Assembly (NCBI GenBank): GCA_032718475.1
Contig: JAUCBJ010004868.1
Coordinates: forward strand, 1-59,976
Reading direction: 5' to 3'
DNA: 59,976 nucleotides
Origin: Nemertoderma westbladi
Taxonomy: Eukaryota; Xenacoelomorpha; Nemertodermatida; Nemertodermatidae
Of the stretch, positions 44,342 through 53,330 are shown piece by piece (within the stretch, counting starts at the first letter, position 1; the number at the start of each line of letters is the position of its first letter). The notes beneath the pieces are model-generated. The model saw only the letters and a list, made by a program, of their open reading frames with translations, made no database searches and was not told the origin of the DNA. The position numbers were made by a program, and so were the translations under genes.

Positions 44342-47300
44342 GTGATCGAGACCCGATTGAACTATACCGATCACCATATCGCGGCAGAAGGGATAGCTAT
44401 TTCTGCGCCGAATCGGATAAAACCATTTCCGACGAACGCGAAAGCCGTTACCTACGCCACCCCTACTGAGACTTCTAAAGTTCTGACGCCTATCGGCACC
44501 ACGCAGCCACGACAACAGTTGCTGTCGGACTTTGTGGGATGCTCATACTGCGAGCGGAATGGCAGAAACTACAGCGGACATAAACTTCGTGGATGTCGCG
44601 CTTTTAAGGAGTTAGGGATTGAAGAAAGGAGACTCCAAATTCGATCGTTAGATTCCTGCTGGAGATGTATGAATCCAGGACACGTCCGGAAGGATTGCCC
44701 GAGCGACGATACATGTCCTCAGTGTGGACGTAACCATGACGCGTTGCTCCACACAACCAGTCATACTCCGACCAAACGCTTTCGACGAGAGCATCCAGAT
44801 AAAGCGGCTAGATGCGACGCGCTTTACAAGGAGCGTGCGCCGTGCGAGATCCGTACCTTTTATGCAGACTGTATGGATCAGTCAGGATCATCGGACGAGG
44901 ACGAGGAGGAAGACGACACTTTCTACGTGCATGCGGGTGAGGAACAGCCATCGATAACGCTCCTCACACAGAACCAATTGAAAGGGTTTAGCGTGATTCC
45001 TATAAAGATTACCGGAACCCGAGGGAGCAAGCGTATATATGCCATCTTAGACTCTGCATCATCGCATAGCTATGTCGACGAACAAGTAGCCAACGTGGTT
45101 ACGGACATGAGTCAAGGCAAGACTGCTCAGTATACTGTAAGCAGCATGCATGGTAAGAGAGCGATCCCTGTGATGAGAGTAAAACTAACCTTAGACACTC
45201 TTCTTTCCAAAGCGGAACACAGCAAGGAGGAGCGCTCATTACTTCCAGTAAGAAATTTGACCTTTGCAGCTACGAAGGACTTTAGTAACTTGCTCGGCCC
45301 TGTGCCAGAGCAATCACCGGAAGATCGTAAGTATTTCCGACACCTTGGAATACCGGAATGTCCTGTTAATTATCGTTCCATTGCGATGTTAATTGGGACA
45401 GACCAGTTTAACTTACATCATGTATGGGAGACACGCCCATCTGTTATTACAGCAGGCAACCCCTACGCATGTAGAACTCCCATAGGTTGGTATACTAGAG
45501 CACCAATACGTTCACTAGAGGTAAGTGACCAAGAGGACGACGTTTTGAGTATGTGTAGTTTATTGACTAACACGATAGATAATTCTCCTTCACACTCCTG
45601 TGGTCCAATTGTACGGATGGCACTACGACAGACTTGCGTCACCAACGTAGACGCCACCGATACTGACGTAACTGATCTGGACACAACCACACGGACCTCT
45701 GACTTACAACTACTTGCAGCAAACCAGGTTGTATTGACTACTGAAGACCAAAGGGTTGTTGCCGTGGATGACTCGATGAACGAGGATTTTGGAAGGCTTG
45801 CGAGCCTACCGAAAAATCCGAAGGTCATTGACCCCACCCACCAAGCTTCGACACCGGTCATTGATCTTGGAAGGCTTGCGAGCCTACCGACAGATCAAGA
45901 GGTTGTCAAACTGCCACAAGACGATTCGACGCCGACTAGTGACACCGGAAGGCTTGCGAGCCTACCAGACGCATTGACACTAGCAACCGCAGCGGACGAA
46001 GACATGGATGAGGACCATGGCGCAGTGCAAGCAGCGCTAGACCGACTGCTGACTGAACGGACCATTCAATGGTTGGAACAGGATTCAGCAGAACCCGGTA
46101 GTTACGAGACCGCTATGTCAGAACAGGAAAAACGGTCATTAAATATTATGAGAGATACCATTCGCCAGACCGCGAATGGCCACTATGAGGTTGGTATGTT
46201 GTGGCGCAATGGACAACCTAAGCTCGTTAACAATTACCCGCTTGCTTTGAGGCGACTCAAATCAATAAGGCAGCGATTGTTGCGAGACGAGACGGCCCAT
46301 ATGCAATACAATGCACAACTTCAGACGTATCTCCAAAAGGGATACGCCATTAGGATGTTAAATCCCGAGGTAACCACAGACCAGACATATTACCTGCCAC
46401 ATCATTTTGTTCGACACCCGGACAAACCTGGCAAGGTACGTGTAGTCAACGACTGCGCCACGCTTTACCAAGGGATGTCTATGAACAGCGAACTGATGGA
46501 CGGGCCGAATATGAATAATTACCTCATGGGAGTCCTAATACGTTTTAGACAACGCAAAGTGGCTTTCACCTGTGACGTAGAGGCCATGTTTCACCAGGTT
46601 AAGGCTTTGGAGTATCCGGACGGAAACTTACAACTTCCGCCAGAAACTTACCAAATGCAGGTAAGAGTCTTTGGAGCCAGGGACAGCCCCAACTGCACCA
46701 TGTACGCTTTAAAGCAGACCGCATTGGACAGTCGCGACCAATTTGACCCAGAAGTAGTTCGGACCGTGGAACGAGATTTCTACGTGGATGACGGCCTCAA
46801 GAGTTGTGACACCTTGGAGCGAGCTACAACCGTAGCACACCAACTCCAGGATTGTCTCGATGAGGGCGGATTTCACCTGACGAAGTTCGCTTCCAACGAA
46901 CCCGAACTGGTGAACTCATTTGACCCGATGGATCGCAGTGGAGGTGACTTAGACTTAGACCTAGAACCTCTACCGACGACCAAAGTATTAGGACTTAGTT
47001 GGGACCCTAACACCGACAATTTTAGGGTACGTGTAAGGTCCAACGACCAGACTAGACCTCTCACTAAGAGGACTTGCTTATCGACCATGACCATGAGTCG
47101 ATTGTATGACCCATTGTGTTTCATTAGTCCAGTGATCCTACATGCTAGGATCATACTCCGCAGCATTTGGCAAGCCGGACTGGAATGGGACGATCCCATC
47201 CCAGAAAAGTTAGCTGAGCGATGGAGGGACTGGGAAGCCCAACTGACGTTCCTACAAGACTATACCATACCAAGGGTATACTTTCCTTTGCAAACCACCT

Positions 47301-47923
47301 TTCCTGCTGATTTAGAGCTTCACAGCTTTAGTGATGCTAGCAAGGATGGATTGGGGGTTACCTTATACCTTAGACGACAAGTGACATTGGACAGCTACGA
47401 TGTGTCTCTCGTTGCTTCAAAGGCTAGAACAATGCCATTGAAGTATATGACTGTACCTCGTGGGGAGCTGCAAGCCGGGACGATATCCACAGATATTGTC
47501 AGTCTAGTTCAACGCGAGCTGGAGGCTAACTTGAAGGTCACATATTGGACGGATGCGACGTTGGTACTTTGGTACATAAACAACGAAGCGTTTGAGTTCA
47601 AGACTTTCGTAGCCAACAGATGGGCTGAAATACTAGACCGGTCGCTCAAACAAGATTGGCGTCACTGTCCAGGGAAGCTGAACCCAGCTGACATCGCGTC
47701 ACGGGGGATGCAACCGCTTGACTTTTGTAAACCAGACAAAAAATCCTTTTGGTTTAAAGGACCCCTATTTCCTACAGCGACCATCAGACGAATGGCCACC
47801 GTTATTCGACGCGACAACCAACACCATACCAGAAGGTGCCGAGATAAAAATCGACAAGGTTGTCAAGTCCAAAGCGAAAGCCAATGCCAAGGTCAAGAGG
47901 AAACAAGGACGGACGAAATCTGA
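44342..47923 (+). CDS. BEL/Pao pol: zinc knuckle, protease, RT, RNase H
   Basis: This long frame encodes the nucleocapsid and enzymes that copy the element RNA into DNA. In order: Cys/His knuckles (CSYCERN; CWRCMNPGHVRKDC; CPQCGRNHDALLH; residues about 67-140); a DUF1758-type aspartic protease with AILDSASSHSYVD (about 233-246); three palindromic cassettes read as GRLASLP (starting at residues 484, 510 and 536); reverse transcriptase with FTCDVEAMFHQV and catalytic FYVDDGLKSC; a Pao-type GLSWDPNTDNFRV segment; and RNase H with SFSDASKDGLG, PRGELQAG, YWTDATLVLWY and NPADIASRG. Near 47760-47764 the C-run of GGACCCCT carries one extra base, so the true continuation (FLQRPSDEWPP) is in the next frame; the last ~50 residues of this ORF are out of frame. 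Confidence 0.88.
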   Translation: MIETRLNYTDHHIAAEGIAISAPNRIKPFPTNAKAVTYATPTETSKVLTPIGTTQPRQQLLSDFVGCSYCERNGRNYSGHKLRGCRAFKELGIEERRLQIRSLDSCWRCMNPGHVRKDCPSDDTCPQCGRNHDALLHTTSHTPTKRFRREHPDKAARCDALYKERAPCEIRTFYADCMDQSGSSDEDEEEDDTFYVHAGEEQPSITLLTQNQLKGFSVIPIKITGTRGSKRIYAILDSASSHSYVDEQVANVVTDMSQGKTAQYTVSSMHGKRAIPVMRVKLTLDTLLSKAEHSKEERSLLPVRNLTFAATKDFSNLLGPVPEQSPEDRKYFRHLGIPECPVNYRSIAMLIGTDQFNLHHVWETRPSVITAGNPYACRTPIGWYTRAPIRSLEVSDQEDDVLSMCSLLTNTIDNSPSHSCGPIVRMALRQTCVTNVDATDTDVTDLDTTTRTSDLQLLAANQVVLTTEDQRVVAVDDSMNEDFGRLASLPKNPKVIDPTHQASTPVIDLGRLASLPTDQEVVKLPQDDSTPTSDTGRLASLPDALTLATAADEDMDEDHGAVQAALDRLLTERTIQWLEQDSAEPGSYETAMSEQEKRSLNIMRDTIRQTANGHYEVGMLWRNGQPKLVNNYPLALRRLKSIRQRLLRDETAHMQYNAQLQTYLQKGYAIRMLNPEVTTDQTYYLPHHFVRHPDKPGKVRVVNDCATLYQGMSMNSELMDGPNMNNYLMGVLIRFRQRKVAFTCDVEAMFHQVKALEYPDGNLQLPPETYQMQVRVFGARDSPNCTMYALKQTALDSRDQFDPEVVRTVERDFYVDDGLKSCDTLERATTVAHQLQDCLDEGGFHLTKFASNEPELVNSFDPMDRSGGDLDLDLEPLPTTKVLGLSWDPNTDNFRVRVRSNDQTRPLTKRTCLSTMTMSRLYDPLCFISPVILHARIILRSIWQAGLEWDDPIPEKLAERWRDWEAQLTFLQDYTIPRVYFPLQTTFPADLELHSFSDASKDGLGVTLYLRRQVTLDSYDVSLVASKARTMPLKYMTVPRGELQAGTISTDIVSLVQRELEANLKVTYWTDATLVLWYINNEAFEFKTFVANRWAEILDRSLKQDWRHCPGKLNPADIASRGMQPLDFCKPDKKSFWFKGPLFPTATIRRMATVIRRDNQHHTRRCRDKNRQGCQVQSESQCQGQEETRTDEI

Positions 47924-48575
47924 TGACCTGGATGCCAGACCTGACATTACGCCAGACGTCTCACCAGACACTCGACCAGACGCTTGTACGAATCCTTCGC
48001 CAGATGTTCCGCGGGAGATTTCACCAGACGTTTCGCCGGATTGTTCACCAGATTATTCGCCAGATTATTCACCAGAAGTGACACCAGATTGTTCTCCGGA
48101 TTGTTCGCCAGATTGTTTTATGGAACTCTCGACAGATTGTCTACTGGACGTCTCACCAGACTTTCCACCAGACATCTCGACAGACGGTCCACCAGACTTT
48201 GTACCAGACTTTCTGACAGAAGTTACGCCAGACAGACCTTGGGACCGACGACAGGACATTTCGCCGGACGTTCCGCGCTATGTCTCACCAGACGTCTCGC
48301 CAGACTGTTCACCGGACGCTTCACCAGACTGTCTACTAGACACTCCACTAGAAGACCCATTGGAGCGGACTTTTAGAGACTTACCAAATTTGACTTCTTT
48401 GGACGACAAAGGTGTGGCCACAGCGATCACACTCCGCTCAAAGAAAGTACTTGACTTACCACCTACAGGTAAAGTGGTGACTAAGGTTAGGAAGCTTACA
48501 GGCTCACAGGAACACACTGATACTGTAGAGTTGAAACCGTTACTACCAGTCGACACATTAGGTGCGAGTAGGTAA
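47765..48575 (+). CDS. pol linker with (x-P-D-x)n tetrapeptide repeat
   Basis: This is the continuation of pol in the shifted frame: FLQRPSDEWPPL, a Lys-rich stretch, then from 47946 to about 48360 roughly 35 tetrapeptides of the type SPDC, SPDV or SPDY, a 12-bp DNA repeat. A normal end of the linker follows and a TAA at 48573-48575. The frame continues past the TAA into the integrase. BEL/Pao proteins usually have only a short spacer between RNase H and integrase, so this Asp/Pro-rich insert is unusual. Its function is unknown; a disordered spacer is a reasonable guess. Confidence 0.65.
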
Positions 48576-50219
48576 GACGGTAAAGGTAAGACCGTAAAGA
48601 TTGACGTACTTGGGGACTCAGACAAACCTACCGGAAGGCCCGCGGGCCTACCAAGTCCAGACAAGTATCCACACTACGACTACACCTTACCTGATGACGT
48701 CACTAACACTTACGTTGACCGGATAGTAAACCTAACTAGATCATGGACTGACGCGTGCCGCAAGTTAGCATGGCTCAAACGATTGAGACAATATGCCAGA
48801 GGCAAACGCGACTTTCCTAGAAGACTTACCTTAAAGGAAGTTGGCCATTGTGAAGTTGATATCATTCGACATTATCAATTGCGATATTTCGCACAAGAGA
48901 TCACAGCGATCAACCAAGGTAAACAGATTAAGTCTTCACCGATTTTGAGTTGGAGTCCGATTATTTACCGAGGCTTACTTTGCCACAAGTCCAGACTCCA
49001 AAACATCGACTTTGCACTTGACTTTAGGTATCCTATCATCATACCGCAACACCATGAATTACAGCGCGCTATGATACTGGACGCACATGTACAACTGAAA
49101 CACGTGGGTAGACACCACTGTCTATCACACTTACTCTCGAGGTTTGTACTGATTAGACCTAGTAAGGCACTGAGTTCGGTAACACGGAACTGTATGATTT
49201 GTAAGAAGGTGCACGCGAGGATAGGACACCAGGAAATGAGTGAACTACCATTAGCTAGACTACAGGCGTTTAGACCCCCTTTCACTGAGACAGGGATAGA
49301 CTGTTTTGGACCCATAATCGCGAAACGCGGAAGGGTACAGGTAAAACGTTGGGGATTGATCTTCACTTGCATGGCCAGCAGAGCTGTCCATATTGAGCGT
49401 GTGACAGATTTAACCACCAATGCCTTTATCCTAGCCTTACGGCGATTTATTGCTAGACGTGGATTGGTCAAATCCATTTACTGCGACCAAGGGACAAACT
49501 TTGTGGGTGCACAGAACGAGATAACCAGAGCTTTGAGAAAGTTGGACCAAAACCAGATTTCCGAGGAACTACGTCCTCACCGTATTGTTTGGAATTTTAA
49601 TACTCCAGACAGTCCGTGGAGAGGCGGCGTTTGGGAAAGGCTGATTGGCTCAATAAAAACAGCTATGGCTAAAGTGATACCGACGCAACACATTATGACA
49701 GATGACCAACTGACGACGTTACTAATAGAAATCGAAGTGATCTTAAACACTAGACCGATCGCTTTGATCCCGGACAATAACGACGCACAGTTTGCCTTAA
49801 CACCAGCGCACCTGCTTATGCAGGCACCGACGACATTGTTGCCCATTTCGGTACCCGTTGATAGTGACGGATACGGCAACAAGGCTTGGAAAATCACTCA
49901 ACTACTTGCAAATAAATTCTGGGAAATATGGCAGAAATATTATTTGCCCTCTATTTCAACCAGAACCTCTTGGTATCTAAATACCCGATGTTTGAGACGT
50001 GGTGACCACGTTTTATTGGCTGAAGCTAATCTGAAAAGACGGTTTTGGCTGACTGGAGTCATTTTGACCACACACCCTACATCTGGTGTAGTAAGGACCG
50101 TTACTGTAAGGACTATCGACGGGCGTACCGTAGATAGGCCTGTACAACGTCTCGTACTCCTAGAGGAAACTAGAAACGAGACAGGAGACTACAAATCTCC
50201 ACCCAATATTAGTAAATAG
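48576..50219 (+). CDS. BEL/Pao integrase
   Basis: This frame encodes the enzyme that joins element DNA to the genome. It starts directly after the TAA at 48573 in the same frame; an internal ATG at 48783 is not likely a true start. Motifs: a cassette read as GRPAGLP (48633-48652), an LRQYARG helix, the zinc-binding region HVGRHHCLSHLLSRF with CMICKK, and the catalytic DDE core with GIDCFGP (Asp), YCDQGTNFVGA (Asp) and SPWRGGVWERLIGSIK (Glu). The C-terminal DUF5641-like part has FWEIWQKYYLPS and RGDHVLL. All catalytic residues are present. The frame closes at a natural stop at 50219. Confidence 0.9.
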   Translation, partial: DGKGKTVKIDVLGDSDKPTGRPAGLPSPDKYPHYDYTLPDDVTNTYVDRIVNLTRSWTDACRKLAWLKRLRQYARGKRDFPRRLTLKEVGHCEVDIIRHYQLRYFAQEITAINQGKQIKSSPILSWSPIIYRGLLCHKSRLQNIDFALDFRYPIIIPQHHELQRAMILDAHVQLKHVGRHHCLSHLLSRFVLIRPSKALSSVTRNCMICKKVHARIGHQEMSELPLARLQAFRPPFTETGIDCFGPIIAKRGRVQVKRWGLIFTCMASRAVHIERVTDLTTNAFILALRRFIARRGLVKSIYCDQGTNFVGAQNEITRALRKLDQNQISEELRPHRIVWNFNTPDSPWRGGVWERLIGSIKTAMAKVIPTQHIMTDDQLTTLLIEIEVILNTRPIALIPDNNDAQFALTPAHLLMQAPTTLLPISVPVDSDGYGNKAWKITQLLANKFWEIWQKYYLPSISTRTSWYLNTRCLRRGDHVLLAEANLKRRFWLTGVILTTHPTSGVVRTVTVRTIDGRTVDRPVQRLVLLEETRNETGDYKSPPNISK

Positions 50220-50946
50220 ATGTGGGACCTTTGATGGCCGCCACATAGCTTTACCGTATTTTAGTAATTTTGTATTTTGTATTACTGTATGTGCATTTGT
50301 AATCCTCTTCACTGTAGATAGAGACAGCGGTGGAATTCCATTGTCTTTATATGTGAACATGGAGGGTAGTACCCTTATGTATCACATAGGAGTGGGATTG
50401 TGTGTACAGTAGGAATGGAATTCCACTTGGAACCCACAAGTGAGACAATTTTTCAAAAATTATTAGACAAATCCATTTATTTGGATTTAAATTTAAGAAA
50501 AACGATTCTCCAGTGAACGCAAATTCTAGAATACAGCTAGATAAAAATTAAAATTGGGGAGGACAAGAGCGGATGGAAGGCTTGCGAGCCTACCGATAAA
50601 TTTTTTTGGAAAAAGAAAACCGGCCTTGTTCTACGTAGTCGTGTCTACTATTATTTAGACCAAATTAATTCTCGACTGCACTATTTTCTTTTGGGAATGT
50701 AGCGGGGAAATTAAAAGGTGAGTATTTTAGACTCACGGCTAGTTTATCCGGAATTCGTTTTTTATCGGCACAAATTTTTTTGGATTAGGAGCCAGCGCGA
50801 AATCACGCGAACCCGAAGTCATTAGGCAAATGGGTTGGGGTTTAGAGCAGAGTTGAGCCAAAAGCCGACAAACTCTAAGTCACCTCACATCTAACCTCTA
50901 TTTTGTGCTTCATCTAGTAGAAACGTAACGATATGTAACCATATAT
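50220..50946 (+). other. spacer between pol and the third gene, with splice-like signals
   Basis: Contains a 13-bp inverted repeat, GTGGAATTCCATT (50330-50342) and AATGGAATTCCAC (50414-50426), and a palindromic cassette at 50575-50596. It also has a strong splice donor AAAAG|GTGAGT (intron start 50718) and a classical acceptor: branch-like CTAAC at 50891, then a TTTTGTGCTTCATCTAG tract ending at 50917. The acceptor lies 30-40 bases before the candidate starts of the third gene, as expected for a spliced downstream mRNA. Confidence 0.6.
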
Positions 50947-52740
50947 ATGCGTATACGATGGCGGAGAAGATGTATAAGGAGTTACGTCAAGGGTTTACGC
51001 AAGAACAAGAGCACCAGGCACCATTTAATCGTTATGGAGCTAAAAACTTTAACGTGTTTGGAGTGGAGAGTCGCTAAATCCAAGGCGGACCCGAATGTTA
51101 CGCGACAGCGGTTGGACGCATATAACAAAAGAACGGAGGAATTACGCGTGGAGTTCAATGCGTTATATCCCTACGATGCGTTATGCGACGCTAGCGACAT
51201 TTGCGAGGATCCAGACACGGAGATACGCCGATTGTATCACACGCTGCAATATTTGACGTTAAATGAACCTTTACCTGCAGCCAGAGACGAATTCGAAGGA
51301 ATGCATCTTTATAGACGCGCTCGAGGAGCGGATCCAGAGACCAAGGACGCGTTCTCCATATACAAACTGTTTTATAAATGTGGAGCGTGTATGCGTGAGC
51401 AAGACAACGCGATTCCTATGCGGTTGAACTCGGAGAACCCCGAGCCGATATTAGCGCGATGTTCACACCACCAAAGTCTACGTTACCAAGAAGGCGGATA
51501 CCCTTTGACAAATCCGTACCATTCATTTAAAATGAGTGGACCGAACGCGGGTGAGATCGTTATTTACGAACCCAAATTAGTCGAACCAGACGTCTACAGC
51601 ATGGTAGTGGACGAGTCTAATAAGTCGACAAAAGAGAAACGGGAAGTTTTGAGCCTCTACAGGGCGTACAAGGCGTACGAGAAAGGCGAGATCGAGGAGT
51701 TCGGCGGAAGGCTCGCGAGCCTACCATTCTATTGGATATCCCACGATCAAACCGAACCCAAGGAGATGACACCCGAGCTCTTCGATAGTATCACCTTTGC
51801 TCAGCGTTTGTCGCAGAGACTACAGATACCTCATGTCGAGATGACGCGAGAACCTCAGCCCCATTCTACTGGAGCGATAGTACCGGTTGCGAGACCAACT
51901 AGTTTTCCTATTAGTATACCGACCCGGAAGGAGACAACTTACGAGATCCCTATAGTTGAACACCCGGAGATCATTTTGAACCTGGATTTCCTCCCATCGG
52001 TTACCTTTGGTGATGTGTTAGAGTCAGCCGAGTTGCGTAAAGTAATAGTTCAAAAAATCGTACGCAACGTGCCTCCACATATTACGGACTTTAAGGAAGT
52101 GGATCGCGCGGGGACGGATATCGCACCTTGTATATTACGAGGATATCTGACGAGAATGATTCGATTATGGATCGGAGTTGGAACGTTTGAGACCGACACC
52201 GATATCGCGACCAATTGGACCGGTAAACCTATTAGTTTCGATGATGAAAAGTCGATTGGGAGAAGTTGGAACCCTACCGACGATTTACTCGACGATTGGG
52301 ACGTGACTAGCCGATCTCTAAAGGAGAATGTTTATATGTTTTACGATAATGAAGGAGGAAGCCATCAGCAAAGCCTCACTTCAAAGACTATACAGATTAG
52401 AGCACCAGATGGCATGTTACATGTCTTCAGCCGACAGAGGAGTGATATAAAGATGCCTATGCCGGAAGGAACGACGCAAAGACATGCGATGATAAAACGG
52501 ATAGTTAAATCCATGGACCTGGCTTGTAGCATAGAAGCTAGGATGTTGCCAAAGGCCGTGCAAGACGTTGTGTTGGACAAGAGCATCGTCAAGATCGGAT
52601 CCGGTGTACGGGATGACCTTATTAGCGACTTTGCAGGGATGCCCATGGAAGAGGACCGATTGCCTACGCCATACGTGGATACTAGACCATTGTTGCTTTG
52701 GGCTATCGAGCAAGGCTACCACGCACGTATAACACGCTAA
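50947..52740 (+). CDS. third gene of the BEL/Pao element, first part; possible DEDD exonuclease-like end
   Basis: I do not recognise the N-terminal 450 residues. They include KCGACMREQ and ARCSHH, a possible zinc site, and a cassette read as GRLASLP (residues 254-260). The true start may be the ATG at 50958 (MAEKMYKELRQGF, better context), whose frame shifts into this one near 51060. The last ~130 residues resemble an RNase D/DnaQ-like 3'-5' exonuclease: MFYDNEGG (a D-x-E motif), TIQIRAPDG, VKIGSGVRDDLISDF (compare the KxGxxxxxDL motif of the family), then VDTRPLLLWA. The frame ends at 52740, and a -1 shift joins it to the next ORF, overlapping from 52698. The exonuclease reading is an inference from motif spacing. 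Confidence 0.55.
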   Translation: MRIRWRRRCIRSYVKGLRKNKSTRHHLIVMELKTLTCLEWRVAKSKADPNVTRQRLDAYNKRTEELRVEFNALYPYDALCDASDICEDPDTEIRRLYHTLQYLTLNEPLPAARDEFEGMHLYRRARGADPETKDAFSIYKLFYKCGACMREQDNAIPMRLNSENPEPILARCSHHQSLRYQEGGYPLTNPYHSFKMSGPNAGEIVIYEPKLVEPDVYSMVVDESNKSTKEKREVLSLYRAYKAYEKGEIEEFGGRLASLPFYWISHDQTEPKEMTPELFDSITFAQRLSQRLQIPHVEMTREPQPHSTGAIVPVARPTSFPISIPTRKETTYEIPIVEHPEIILNLDFLPSVTFGDVLESAELRKVIVQKIVRNVPPHITDFKEVDRAGTDIAPCILRGYLTRMIRLWIGVGTFETDTDIATNWTGKPISFDDEKSIGRSWNPTDDLLDDWDVTSRSLKENVYMFYDNEGGSHQQSLTSKTIQIRAPDGMLHVFSRQRSDIKMPMPEGTTQRHAMIKRIVKSMDLACSIEARMLPKAVQDVVLDKSIVKIGSGVRDDLISDFAGMPMEEDRLPTPYVDTRPLLLWAIEQGYHARITR

Positions 52741-53330
52741 AAACTGGGATGGGTTATATCTCATATCTAATGTTCAGTTGGGATTACAAGGAGAGTAAGA
52801 GGAGCAAATACACGGACGTATACGGAGAGGGAGATACCCCCGGCGTAAACGAGTTCGAGTCACAGTTGAAGTGGCGAGGTTGCGTGTATTGGGCGATTAC
52901 TTCACCTCCGCGGATAATCTTGCAATACTATTTAGCGATAGAATCTTCGGTTAATGTTTGTTTCATCGCGGATGTAGTATCCAGAACCCTAAAGCGACAC
53001 CCGTTATGTCTCGGCGAAGGACATACCTTTTACGATGGAGGAAGGACGCATACTGATGTATTCCGACGATTTCTCCAACCCTTTTATAACACCGATGCGC
53101 ACTGCGAAGTTTTCACGCGAGCGGGACTTAGCGTTATCAGGGACGTCTATCTCACTCACGCGGGAAGTCTAGTCGACAGACCGTCGATGTTAACGTTAGT
53201 ACCCTACGACAGGGAACGCCACGCGGAATTCGAACGCCCGGAAGGATCCTGGAAGGCTCGCGAGCCTACCGCCCATCACGACGATGTGGATCCGACCGAG
53301 TTGGCGCTAATAGAAGAACCGTTGCGGTAA
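52698..53330 (+). CDS. third gene, middle part
   Basis: This is open in the -1 frame relative to the previous ORF. It reads GYISYLMFSWDYKES and later QYYLAIESSVNVCFIADVV. If the exonuclease interpretation holds, the latter could be the third motif (Y-x3-D type, here with Glu), but this is weak. A cassette near the end is read as WKAREPTA (53251-53270). The frame stops with TAA at 53328-53330, one C-to-T change from Gln, and continues in the same frame into the zinc-knuckle part. Confidence 0.5.
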   Translation: MGYRARLPRTYNTLKTGMGYISYLMFSWDYKESKRSKYTDVYGEGDTPGVNEFESQLKWRGCVYWAITSPPRIILQYYLAIESSVNVCFIADVVSRTLKRHPLCLGEGHTFYDGGRTHTDVFRRFLQPFYNTDAHCEVFTRAGLSVIRDVYLTHAGSLVDRPSMLTLVPYDRERHAEFERPEGSWKAREPTAHHDDVDPTELALIEEPLR

